A DNA stretch of 25,020 nt from Myxococcales bacterium (GCA_027005175.1 JALTMC010000141.1:1-25020); one strand, 5' to 3'; shown: positions 8,817 through 16,601, counted from the stretch's first letter. Numbers and translations: made by a program. Notes: generated by a model from the letters alone, not told the origin.

Positions 8817-11800
8817 GTGCGTATCCCCCCAACCCAACTCACTCAAAACCACAAGCCTTCGACCTACCGGTCCTGCCTGCTTGACACCCAACAGGCAGAC
8901 ACGAGTTTGGGCAAGCCTTCGACATACCAATCCTACCTGCTTGACACCCAACAGGCAGACACGAGTTTTGGCTTGTCCCTTCGGTTTTTTGGGATCTTGT
9001 GTTTGTTAGGCTCTTGGCTTCTCCTGGCTGGTTGTGGAAATATAGGAAACCGTAAATTCCGCGATGGCTTCGGTGGAATCCAAGGAACAACACTCTCTCC
9101 AGAGAGTAAGCCTGTTCCCTATGCGACAGTCCTGGTTGTCAATTATCCATCTCTCAAAGTCCGCTCTGGTAAAGATGGACGGTTTGTACTTACTGATATC
9201 CCATCCGGTCGTCGCGAACTCCTGATGTACGATGGAAAAGGCCTGGGAGTCAGGATGTCTGTATGGGTTGTCAAAGATCGCCTCGCATCCATCCCAGCTT
9301 CCCAAACGACACTCCTTCCCACAGCAGTCTTGCTCGGGCGCATCACCGCCCCACCCCGCCTCACCAATCAGGGCATACAGATCCAAATCGCTGGTACAGA
9401 TTACAGAACCTCAACACACAATGTTGTCGGTGACTTTCTTCTTCAACAATTGGCGGCTGGTTGTCACACCCTCCTGGTAAAAACACCTCTTTTTAAAGAG
9501 TTCCAAAAGGAAGAAGTATGTGTCACTCCTGGCGATAAACATGTATTGCCCAAAGTAATAACGCTTCTTCCCAAGAAACCTTGTCAGAGTTCATCGCAAT
9601 GCAACAAAAACAATATCTGTGAGAAAAACTTCTGTGTGCCCGAAGGTCCGGGGCAAGCAAAGATCCTGCAACCAGAGAAAATATTCAAAGATATCAAACT
9701 ACAAGAAGAGAAGACTCAATCCTTTGACGTCTTGAAGAATGTAGGCAAAGGACCGCTTACCATTGAAGAGGTAGCCATCGAAGGAGATCGAAAACACTTT
9801 ATTCTCTCCGAAAAAGAACTCCCCTCTCTGCCACACACCTTGGCCATCGGTGAGACACTCAAGCTCTCCGTGACCTTTCGTGCGCTGTCGTTTCAAAAAG
9901 AGTATCGGGCATTGTTGCAAATCAAAACAAACGATCCCAAGTCGCCCAAAAGCTCCGTATCTCTCTCTGGAATCGTAGCGACCAAAGACTCAGACTGTTT
10001 AAAGTTCGATCGTACGATGTTTGCTATGGGAGACCGGTCTTCTCGCACCATTCCGCTGACAACCAATGCATACAATCGATGCGGAGAACCCATCGCAGTA
10101 GGCTCTCCCATATCCTCCAAGCAGCCACCTCCTGGAGGAAATGAACGTTGCACAACCTCTGTATGGGGAAGTTTCTCTATACCAACCTGCGTCACAACAC
10201 CTTCGAACGCAGCTGTTGTGATTCCACCTGGAGAATCCCGGACTTTGAAATGGTATCTTCAGGCTCAAGGATTTGGTCATTTTGAAGGAAAACTTCGCCT
10301 GGTTTACTCAGAGCCCAAGCGAAAAGATATTCAGGTGGAGTTTCCCATCAGAGCTTATATCAACGCTCCTGGACTCACCATCACTCCACGCGTGTTGGAA
10401 TTTGGTGCGGTCGCTCCACAAAGCAAGATAACCTTGTGGATGTCCCTTCACTTTGCAAAGGCTGCCTCCACCAATAGACTCCATGCGCTGAAAACAAAGA
10501 TCTCTGCATCAACATCAGCTTTGTATAAGGTGCTATCGACCCGGCTGGCTCGAACGCCAGTACAAACCAAAACATACTATTTACCCGTTCAGTTCACTGT
10601 TCCATACCAAAGTAGTATCCCAGAAGGAAAGCTGACCTTGTTAAATCTTTCGGGACTACAAGGACTTCCATACTATATCCCAGTGCGAGGAGCTGTGGCG
10701 ACACCACAAACTCCCATTTTCCCAACCACACATTGGTTGGGTGCCACAGAAGTATGTACCCCTCCAACACACCCTCTATACATTACCAATCCGAGTTCAC
10801 AACCCGTCACGGTAAGTGCCATTAAGCTCCAAACGGCCGCCAGCAATCCGTTCGTATTGAAACACGGAAAGTTGCCTTTAACTCTCCCGCCCTACACTCG
10901 TTTACAGATGGGGACGATTCAGTGGAAAGCAACAAGCTCCTCCGGTGTTCGAACTCTAGCACAGTTGCAAATAACAACTCACTTGCAAAAACAAGCACCA
11001 CAAATCCTCGTCACCTCCTTGCGTGGTCAGACAGGCTTTTGGCATTACGATACCTACATTCAACCCAAAACGAAAAAGCTCAATATCCTTGTGTTTGTCG
11101 ATCAAAAAACAGAGGATCTCACCGACTTGGGTAATGGCATGACTGAATTACTCAAAGAGTTGAAACGATTGCATGTCAAAGCACAACTTGAATACTCCAT
11201 TCACATTATGCGTGAGACTTCCGTCGCTCTCCCAATTACACCCTCCACTCGTAACGCAGAAGCTGAGTTGTTACGAATACTTCAGGCCAGCATCATCAAC
11301 GCCAAACATCATGGGCTAGAGACCATGGCTAGCGTTCGAAAAGTGCTGCATTTGCCCAACCAATCCAGCCATACTGTCGCCCTTTTCTTCTCACAGAACG
11401 ATGACCTATCCCCCTATGAGGTAAGCTCCTACTCACCCAAAAGTTCTGCGTTTACGCTCTTCTCAGCCATTCCTCTACAAAATTGCAAGGCGATGCAAGC
11501 CTCCTATCGCTACTCGACCGTCACGCGACAGAATGGTGGAGCCTCACTCGATCTATGCCAAGCGCGAAAGAGCACATGGAAGTCCTGGTTTACACAGATA
11601 AAAAATACCCTCTTAGGCCAACGAAGACGCTTCTCCCTGCAACAAAGACCTGCTCCCGAAACCATTCAGGTTCAAGTCACAGAAAACGGATTTTCTCGTT
11701 ATCTCAATCCCGACCGACCCAATCGCGACTGGAACTACGATCCCACCACCAACCAGATCATCCTTCTCGATTACCAACTCCCCCAAGGTGCTCAAATCAG

Positions 11801-11828
11801 TATTTCCTACTACACATCTTGCAAATAG
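8817..11828 (+). CDS. Large multidomain lipoprotein (carboxypeptidase-regulatory-like, Cys-rich, choice-of-anchor D and degenerate vWA-like domains)
   Basis: A 1003-codon frame from GTG 8817 (GGAGAGA upstream). A lipoprotein signal peptide ends at LLAGC (C73), but 52 residues come before it, mostly two copies of a 20-aa repeat. A TTG at 8973 (residue 53) directly before SLRFFGILCL would give a normal signal peptide and may be the true start. Beyond C73: carboxypeptidase-regulatory-like Ig folds (about 86-141 and 171-235), a four-Cys motif (C256, C262, C268, C273) common in Myxococcota lipoproteins, an ASH/choice-of-anchor D module (295-386), further Ig-like repeats, and from about 752 a vWA-like region (LNILVFVDQKTED) that lacks a canonical DxSxS metal site. 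It is likely displayed at the cell surface. The 41-bp gap after the caspase gene suggests they function together. Confidence 0.78.
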   Translation: MRIPPTQLTQNHKPSTYRSCLLDTQQADTSLGKPSTYQSYLLDTQQADTSFGLSLRFFGILCLLGSWLLLAGCGNIGNRKFRDGFGGIQGTTLSPESKPVPYATVLVVNYPSLKVRSGKDGRFVLTDIPSGRRELLMYDGKGLGVRMSVWVVKDRLASIPASQTTLLPTAVLLGRITAPPRLTNQGIQIQIAGTDYRTSTHNVVGDFLLQQLAAGCHTLLVKTPLFKEFQKEEVCVTPGDKHVLPKVITLLPKKPCQSSSQCNKNNICEKNFCVPEGPGQAKILQPEKIFKDIKLQEEKTQSFDVLKNVGKGPLTIEEVAIEGDRKHFILSEKELPSLPHTLAIGETLKLSVTFRALSFQKEYRALLQIKTNDPKSPKSSVSLSGIVATKDSDCLKFDRTMFAMGDRSSRTIPLTTNAYNRCGEPIAVGSPISSKQPPPGGNERCTTSVWGSFSIPTCVTTPSNAAVVIPPGESRTLKWYLQAQGFGHFEGKLRLVYSEPKRKDIQVEFPIRAYINAPGLTITPRVLEFGAVAPQSKITLWMSLHFAKAASTNRLHALKTKISASTSALYKVLSTRLARTPVQTKTYYLPVQFTVPYQSSIPEGKLTLLNLSGLQGLPYYIPVRGAVATPQTPIFPTTHWLGATEVCTPPTHPLYITNPSSQPVTVSAIKLQTAASNPFVLKHGKLPLTLPPYTRLQMGTIQWKATSSSGVRTLAQLQITTHLQKQAPQILVTSLRGQTGFWHYDTYIQPKTKKLNILVFVDQKTEDLTDLGNGMTELLKELKRLHVKAQLEYSIHIMRETSVALPITPSTRNAEAELLRILQASIINAKHHGLETMASVRKVLHLPNQSSHTVALFFSQNDDLSPYEVSSYSPKSSAFTLFSAIPLQNCKAMQASYRYSTVTRQNGGASLDLCQARKSTWKSWFTQIKNTLLGQRRRFSLQQRPAPETIQVQVTENGFSRYLNPDRPNRDWNYDPTTNQIILLDYQLPQGAQISISYYTSCK
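8852..8971 (+). repeat. In-frame 60-bp tandem repeat (20 codons x2) before the signal peptide
   Basis: Copies at 8852-8911 and 8912-8971, about 90% identical. Each encodes KPSTYxSxLLDTQQADTSxG. Each DNA copy also has a bulged inverted repeat (GCCTG or ACCTG plus TTG against CAA plus CAGG). If the TTG at 8973 is the real start, this repeat is leader DNA rather than protein. Confidence 0.9.
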
Positions 11829-11834
11829 TTTTAA

Positions 11835-11880
11835 TACCCATCCAACCCTTAAGAGCCTACCCATCCAACCCTTAAGAGCC
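11835..11880 (+). repeat. 23-bp tandem repeat just after the lipoprotein gene
   Basis: Two copies of TACCCATCCAACCCTTAAGA-GCC (11835-11857 and 11858-11880) lie 7 bp after the stop. No hairpin with a T-run was found, so a terminator is not supported. Confidence 0.88.
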
Positions 11881-11984
11881 TGCTCCCCAACCTTTTTGAC
11901 TTGTATCCCTTCGCAAACGTATTGGAATATGTTCTAATTTTAAGGAGCCGAAAGAAGTTTTCCAAATACGATATGGGGAGATCG

Positions 11985-12881
11985 ATGACGAGAGTCCGAC
12001 GTTCTATACTCTTTATGCCTGGCGATAGTTTGCGAAAGATCACCAAAGCAGCCACCCAACTCACAGCTGATGCCATTGTCATGGACCTGGAAGATGGCGT
12101 AGCACTCGATCGCAAAGAAGAAGCCCGTCAGATTGTTACAGAGGCCTGTTTGTCATTAGACTTTGGTCATCGTGAGAAACTGATCCGAATCAACCCAACC
12201 AACACATCATGGTGGATGGATGATATTACCCAGACCCTTGATGCAAAGCCCGATGGTTATGTCATCCCCAAAGTGGAATCGGGGCCGGATCTCAAGAAGA
12301 TCTGTGACTTTTTATCAGAAGCAGAACATACACGCGGTGTAGAACCACACAGCATCCATCTTATTGCCATTATTGAAACAGCTCGCGGTGTTTTGCTTCT
12401 CCCTGAAATCGCTGGAGCCACAAAGCGTCTCTCTGCTCTTGCTTTTGGTTCAGAGGACTTAGCAGGAGATATTGGAGCCATTCGCACTCCAGAAGGTTGG
12501 GAAGTCTTTTACGCACGCAGTGCTGTCGTAACAGCCGCTGCCGCCTATCGACTTGATGCCATTGACACCATCTATCCCAATTTTCAAGATCCCGAGGGCT
12601 TGAAGAAAGAAGCGCTCTTTGCCAGACAGATGGGATATCGCGGAAAAATGGCCATACATCCCGGTCAGATCAAGCCTATCAACCAGGTATTCTTCCCTTC
12701 TCCCGAAGAAATAAAATACGCCCAAGAACTCCTGGAGATCCATGAAAAGCACCAAGCTGAAGGTACAGGTGCTTTTGCTTACAAAGGCAAAATGGTTGAT
12801 ATGCCCATGATCCGTTCTGCCCAAAAAATCATCGAACAAGTAACCTCACTCCAATCCCGCTCCATCCATCATCAAGATTGA
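11985..12881 (+). CDS. HpcH/HpaI aldolase family, CitE-like (citrate lyase beta / malyl-CoA lyase type)
   Basis: A 298-aa protein from ATG 11985, where family members begin (RRSILFMPG). GGGGAG at 11975-11980 precedes it; a longer frame from 11901 adds residues with no family match, and ATG 11973 is an alternative. Conserved features of this TIM-barrel lyase family are VMDLEDGV (32-39), R69 (LIRIN), E131 (IIETARG), the metal-binding acidic motif FGSEDLAGDIG (154-164) and GYRGKMAIHPGQ (217-228). Enzymes of this group cleave or form (3S)-malyl-CoA, methylmalyl-CoA or citryl-CoA with Mg2+ in the cytosol. No other citrate lyase subunit is nearby, so a stand-alone CitE-like role is more likely than citrate lyase. 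The stop codon lies in the first unit of a degenerate repeat. Confidence 0.9.
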   Translation: MTRVRRSILFMPGDSLRKITKAATQLTADAIVMDLEDGVALDRKEEARQIVTEACLSLDFGHREKLIRINPTNTSWWMDDITQTLDAKPDGYVIPKVESGPDLKKICDFLSEAEHTRGVEPHSIHLIAIIETARGVLLLPEIAGATKRLSALAFGSEDLAGDIGAIRTPEGWEVFYARSAVVTAAAAYRLDAIDTIYPNFQDPEGLKKEALFARQMGYRGKMAIHPGQIKPINQVFFPSPEEIKYAQELLEIHEKHQAEGTGAFAYKGKMVDMPMIRSAQKIIEQVTSLQSRSIHHQD

Positions 12882-12998
12882 CCTCTTAGCAGCACTCCAT
12901 CCATCATCAAGATTGACCTTCAAGTGGCCCTCCATCTATCATCAGGAGCGGCCTTCAAGCACAGCTCCATCAATCCATCCATCATCAGGAGCGGCCTC
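12860..12998 (+). repeat. Degenerate 4-unit repeat starting inside the 3' end of the lyase gene
   Basis: Units start near 12860, 12895, 12930 and 12965 (spacing about 35 bp). Each has the core TCCATCNATCATCA followed by AGATTGACCT or GGAGCGGCCT. The first carries the lyase's last codons and TGA; the others are non-coding. Confidence 0.85.
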
Positions 12999-13090
12999 CA
13001 AGCACAAACTCCTCTACTGCACCTCAACCAAACTCTACACCTTCTTTCAGCCCGCTCTTAGTCCCTCGAAAGTAACCCACAAAATCGCCT

Positions 13091-13121
13091 GAGTTTTCCA
13101 CAGTTGGCCTGTGGAAAACTC
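13091..13121. other. Perfect inverted pair of DnaA-type boxes
   Basis: GAGTTTTCCACAG (13091-13103) and CTGTGGAAAACTC (13109-13121) form a 13-bp perfect inverted repeat with a 5-bp centre (TTGGC). Each arm contains a TTTTCCACA variant box. There is no T-tract, so a terminator is less likely than a protein-binding dyad marking the left edge of the origin. Confidence 0.75.
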
Positions 13122-13190
13122 AAAACTACCTTTATGATCCCGTACTCAAGAAGAATATCAGCCGATCGCGAAAAACACTGAACAAATGAA

Positions 13191-13500
13191 TAGATTCAGT
13201 CGTTTGTTATGTTCTTCTTTCATGTAAATTATGTAAATTTATAGGGAAATCAGGATCAAATGCAAAAGAATATATATTTCAAATAGATACAATTCTAGAT
13301 CCATTCAAGAGGCACTCTCTCTAACCACATATAAAATAGATGTTAATTATATCTAAATTATTGATTAAGATACTCTTTTTGTAGGATAGATCCCGACACA
13401 AGAGACGTTAATTTAATTTAATTTGATCATAATTTGCATTAAATATGCATATATTTTACAATATGCGATCCATCCAATCAAATATCTTTTATATCAATAC
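13191..13500. other. AT-rich stretch left of DnaA-box cluster 1
   Basis: About 300 bp with very low GC and short A/T repeats, for example TTAATTTAATTTAATTTGAT near 13409. It lies directly left of three phased DnaA boxes. It may be a second unwinding region or a binding site for nucleoid proteins. No gene is seen. Confidence 0.6.
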
Positions 13501-13509
13501 GTTACAGAG

Positions 13510-13915
13510 TTATCCACAGAGTTATCCACAGAGTTATCCACAACTGCACATTCGTTCAGCATAAAATTAACATAAAAAATCATTCAAATCAGATATTTAT
13601 TACATTTAATTAAGTTATAATTAAGCTGTGGATAACTCTGTGGACATCTTGTGGAAAACCTGTGGAAAACCTGTGGATAACTCAAAGCCCCTGTGGATAA
13701 GTTTTTAACTCATTTTAGTTTTCCACATCCCTCCTAAGTTATCCACAAGGTTTTCCACAGGGAGATCGAGGTTATCCACAAGGTTTTCCACAAGCTAAAA
13801 TCGCGTATCTATAGGAATTAATTATGAAAGCTTAAAGTTATCCACAGAAAAAGGCTTCCCCTACTACTACTACTATTAGATTAATTAATAATATTTTTTA
13901 ATTAAATAGAAGAAG
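13510..13915. other. oriC: Core replication origin (oriC): DnaA-box cluster 1, DnaA-trio tract and AT-rich unwinding element
   Basis: Nine exact TTATCCACA boxes lie here: plus strand 13510, 13522, 13534, 13739, 13772 and 13838; minus strand 13627, 13672 and 13692. Five TTTTCCACA boxes start at 13650, 13661, 13719, 13751 and 13784. The first three exact boxes are spaced exactly 12 bp. The last box (13838-13846) is followed by a 14-nt spacer and then CTACTACTACTACTATTA (13861-13878). Read 3' to 5' on the other strand this is five GAT plus one AAT, matching the DnaA-trio consensus where DnaA opens the duplex. An almost pure A/T stretch follows to about 13909. Box, spacer, trio and AT element is the arrangement described for Bacillus subtilis oriC. 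The strand-composition switch at the same place supports the call. Confidence 0.93.
13861..13909. other. DnaA-trio tract and DNA unwinding element
   Basis: CTA repeated five times plus TTA (13861-13878), then AT-only sequence apart from a few bases up to 13909. It is the predicted melting and helicase-loading site next to the last DnaA box. Confidence 0.85.
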
Positions 13916-13955
13916 AAGAGCTGGCGAGAGAGGTGGGGTAAAAGTGGGACAGCTC

Positions 13956-14181
13956 GATCGCAAAATCGTGCTATGTCGGATTTAGCGATCTTTGTAGGAA
14001 TGATTCCCCTATTCTTTCCGATCTCGATCTGACGCTACCTGAGATCCGATCTGACGCTACCTGAGATCCGATCTCATTCTTTTTGGCTCTCGATCGTATG
14101 TGATCCGAGATCCGATCGTATGTGATCCAAGATCCGATCGGACAAAGCGATCCCTTTCTTTTGAAAAGAATCCATATGATC
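13956..14181. other. GATC-rich block with two 22-bp tandem repeats
   Basis: Sixteen GATC sites lie within 13956-14152 (197 bp) and a seventeenth at 14178; about one is expected by chance. Part comes from two tandem pairs, each of period 22: CGATCTGACGCTACCTGAGA-TC at 14035-14078 and CGATCGTATGTGATCCRAGA-TC at 14091-14134. GATC is frequent elsewhere in the window too, but not at this density. In Escherichia coli, dense GATC at oriC is used for Dam/SeqA control; neither protein is known here. Confidence 0.85.
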
Positions 14182-14345
14182 CACTTGAAAGTAAAAGATT
14201 TTTTTTGCTTTCTACGGATACATCACGTGTGAGCTTACTTCTTCTTGCTGAAGGAAGTCTAAAAAACTGCAAACAAAGCCCCCTTTTGGTCTGGTTTCTC
14301 TCTATCAAACAACGGGAGCGTGTATCTCCCTAAATGACCGAAGAA

Positions 14346-14452
14346 AACCTCTCTCTTAAGGCCAAAGGGAGCCCAGCGAACCTCTCTCTTAAGGCCAAAG
14401 GGAGCCCAGCGAACCTCTCTCTTAAGGCCAAAGGGAGCCCAGCGAACCTCTC
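14346..14452. repeat. 33-bp direct repeat, three copies plus a partial fourth
   Basis: Units start at 14346, 14379 and 14412, with an 8-bp partial at 14445. Each begins AACCTCTCTCTTAAGGCCAA and ends in AGCG. Copies appear identical. Each holds the palindrome CTTAAG. Confidence 0.93.
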
Positions 14453-14603
14453 AAAACCGAAGCAAATATTGTGAGAGAGAGCCTCGTCCATCGTTCAGCG
14501 AGCATTTCTCTCAAAAGACTGGAGTGAGCAAAATCGGTTGATTTTTTGAGTGAGGCATTGGTGAGCTGTATCTTGTGGTGGCACATCCAAGTGGATCGGT
14601 TGA

Positions 14604-14706
14604 GAGGTCCACTTCTTTGTTGGTGATCGCTGAAGGCGAACGCATCGTTACTCGGCTGATGTTTCTACTGCGTTGAGGTCCACTTCTTTGTTGGTGATCG
14701 CTGAAG
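14604..14706. repeat. 32-bp direct repeat
   Basis: Copies at 14604-14635 and 14675-14706 start GAGGTCCACTTCTTTGTTGG and end CGCTGAAG. They are separated by 39 bp of unique sequence. Function unknown. Confidence 0.9.
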
Positions 14707-14836
14707 CCGAAGTTTTCAAAACCAGTGATCTCACCGAGTCAGGCTTTTTGATGGTTTGCGTTGTTTTTCGTCAAACAGGAAGAGATGGGGTAGATCTGTC
14801 TATATGTTGTATATGTGATGTGCTCTTTCCACAACA

Positions 14837-15190
14837 TGTGGATAAGTGCTGTGGAAAACTTTGCTCTCTTTTTTATTTTCTTTCGAAACCCGATCGTTAT
14901 CAGATACCTGAAAGATACTCTCTCCTGTGGAAAACCCTGTGGAAAACTTTTCTATTTGTGGAAAACCCTGTGGAAAACTTTTCTATTTGTGGAAAACTAG
15001 GCCCTAGATTCTTGAACTGTGGAAAACTCTGTGGATAACTCTACACGCCTGTGGAAACTCCCTATTTTACAAATAAAATGGATCTTCTTGAGATCTTTAT
15101 AGATTTGGTCGAAATCATCGATATCTACCTGTGGAAAACTAAAAAAAGCTGTGGAAAACTCTGTGGATAACTTCAGGGATCTGTGGAAAA
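14837..15190 (-). other. DnaA-box cluster 2 (all boxes in one orientation)
   Basis: Exact TGTGGATAA at 14837, 15030 and 15162 and TGTGGAAAA at 14850, 14926, 14938, 14957, 14969, 14988, 15018, 15130, 15150 and 15182. All thirteen boxes read TTWTCCACA on the minus strand, unlike cluster 1, which is mixed. The A-variant dominates. It could be a DnaA titration or regulatory array about 1 kb from the core origin. Confidence 0.85.
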
Positions 15191-15514
15191 CTTTCGAGTA
15201 TCGGAAGTCTTTTCTCCGATAGCATTCTTAAAACATATTGGATCTTATATGGTTTTTCCTCTCAAAGGATCTTTTGAGAGCCATTCCTCCCATCGAAACC
15301 TTCTATCCAATCCTTTTGTTTCTCAGCCCGGACGTTTGGACAAAGAGTTCGATCTATCCGATCCAAATAATTGACGTTTTTGGTCCTCTTATCGTTTCTA
15401 AGGCACGATCTCTCTGACAGAAGGTCCTACTTCGAGAGTACGCCTTAAAAGGGCTCAAAAGAGCTTCAAGAAGAAACTAGGCCTATTTGTGCAACGGGGG
15501 CGATATGTCTGTGG

Positions 15515-15634
15515 AGTGCATTGCTTGTGAGCACATGAAGTGCATTGCTTGTGAGCACATGAAGTGCATTGCTTGTGAGCACATGAAGTGCATTGCTTGT
15601 GAGCACATGAAGTGTATTGCTTGTGAGCACATGG
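15515..15634. repeat. 24-bp x5 iteron-like array
   Basis: Five head-to-tail units start at 15515, 15539, 15563, 15587 and 15611. The unit is AGTGCATTGCTTGTGAGCAC followed by ATGA; the last copy has T for C. Each unit has an interrupted GTGC/GCAC inverted repeat. Period and regularity resemble iterons bound by replication initiators or partition proteins. One frame would read HVLTSNAL repeats on the minus strand, but no start or Shine-Dalgarno sequence supports translation. Confidence 0.92.
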
Positions 15635-15815
15635 TGTGAGTGTTCGTGGAGTGTGGGATGTTCGAAGTCGGTAATGACCGCCATTCTCTGGACCAAGTTC
15701 TGCTTCTGTGATGTGCTTGTGGGATATTGGGATATTCGAGGCCGGTTTGACTTAGGCGGATGACAAAGACGGTGTGGGAAGAGTGGTGTACTTCGTTTGA
15801 CTGTTTGTGAGGGAG

Positions 15816-16601
15816 CTAGGAAGAGGTTTTGGGCTTTGCTTTTTTGGGAGGGGGCTTGTTCTTTTCGTCTTCTCGAAGTTTTTTCTGTCGAACAAGAACA
15901 TCAACGAAGGCCATGGTGCCGAGGACGAAGGAGCGTTCATCGGCGGTCAAGGATTCGTCCTGAAATGTGAGGATATAACTGCGAATTCCCGTCACGAGTT
16001 TGCGAGCATCAAAAAATTGTTGTCTGAACTGAGCGATCTGGTTGGAGTCTTTGAAGACTCGGTATTGGAAGCCAAAAGGTCGTCGTCGAATAGAGCCCCA
16101 AACCTTCCCTTGATCGTCCCAAAGAGTGTAGCGACAATCTCCCCATAGGAAAGACTGTCTTGCTTGTCCCAGTCGGGTTGTTCCATCTGCTTTGGTTGTT
16201 GTAAATGTTGGTTTCCAGAGAGCCCAGCCTTTGGTTGCTGTCAGGACGGTCTCATTGTTGGCGTCGAGGACTTCCACAGTGGAGGGGGCTCGAGAGGCAA
16301 GGAAGCTGTGAAGTTTTACCAGGAGCGTGAAGATCGCACCGAGTCCAAGCAGGGTTGCACCCACCCACTTTTGTCCACCTTGCCCTTGGAGCACATAGTA
16401 AAAACCACCTGCGAACAAACCGAGCTCTGTGAGTAAGCCAAGCAGCCATAAAAGAGGGGTGGTCCAGGCTGGATGTAGGATGATCTCCCCGATCCTTTCT
16501 CCCTGCTCTCCTACCATTTGATAACGTATGTTTAACGACGGAAACCACCGTACTTTCGATTGGATCTCCAGGTGTTGAGCTTCCACTAATTGTTGCATCA
16601 T
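15816..16601 (-). CDS. Membrane protein with scramblase/LURP-one-like (Tubby C-terminal-type) domain
   Basis: Start taken at the ATG pair 16601/16598 because AGGAG (16606-16610) lies just upstream. A longer frame from GTG 16694 overlaps a DnaA box and lacks such support. This gives 261 aa. Two transmembrane segments lie near residues 47-71 and 79-95. Residues 105-221 are beta-rich, with repeated short strands (GWALWKPTF, FLWGDCRYTLWD, GSIRRRPFGFQYRVF, SYILTF), followed by the hydrophobic helix ERSFVLGTMAFVDVLV. This layout fits the Tubby-like superfamily that includes phospholipid scramblases and LURP-one proteins, where the final helix fills the barrel. The tail is Lys/Pro-rich. Its role is not known. 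It is the only gene between DnaA-box clusters 2 and 3, and cluster 3 occupies its upstream region. Confidence 0.62.
   Translation of the reverse strand: MMQQLVEAQHLEIQSKVRWFPSLNIRYQMVGEQGERIGEIILHPAWTTPLLWLLGLLTELGLFAGGFYYVLQGQGGQKWVGATLLGLGAIFTLLVKLHSFLASRAPSTVEVLDANNETVLTATKGWALWKPTFTTTKADGTTRLGQARQSFLWGDCRYTLWDDQGKVWGSIRRRPFGFQYRVFKDSNQIAQFRQQFFDARKLVTGIRSYILTFQDESLTADERSFVLGTMAFVDVLVRQKKLREDEKNKPPPKKAKPKTSS

Larger units (their letters stand above)
12882..15815. other. Long non-coding origin region
   Basis: About 2.9 kb with no credible gene. Open frames are short, lack Shine-Dalgarno sequences and are mostly made of repeats or DnaA boxes. It holds the proposed oriC, two of the three DnaA-box clusters, a GATC-rich block and several direct-repeat arrays, listed separately. 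Between 12999 and 13090 nothing else is seen; 15191-15514 has no recognisable element. Confidence 0.8.

Noticed and set aside
12860-12998. CRISPR-like or REP element
   Set aside because: Units are degenerate, without unique spacers or a stable hairpin; they look like a decayed tandem duplication.
13091-13121. Terminator for the lyase gene
   Set aside because: The stem is perfect but has no T-tract and each arm is a DnaA-type box; an origin dyad fits better.
14673-15038. 121-codon plus-strand frame through DnaA-box cluster 2
   Set aside because: Its C-terminal half is translated DnaA boxes (VENPVENF-like repeats); better explained as non-coding.
15515-15634. CRISPR array
   Set aside because: The units are contiguous with no spacers and no cas genes are nearby.
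15466-15696. Minus-strand frame with HVLTSNAL repeats
   Set aside because: It exists only because the 24-bp array is a multiple of three; no Shine-Dalgarno sequence and no non-repeat coding sequence.
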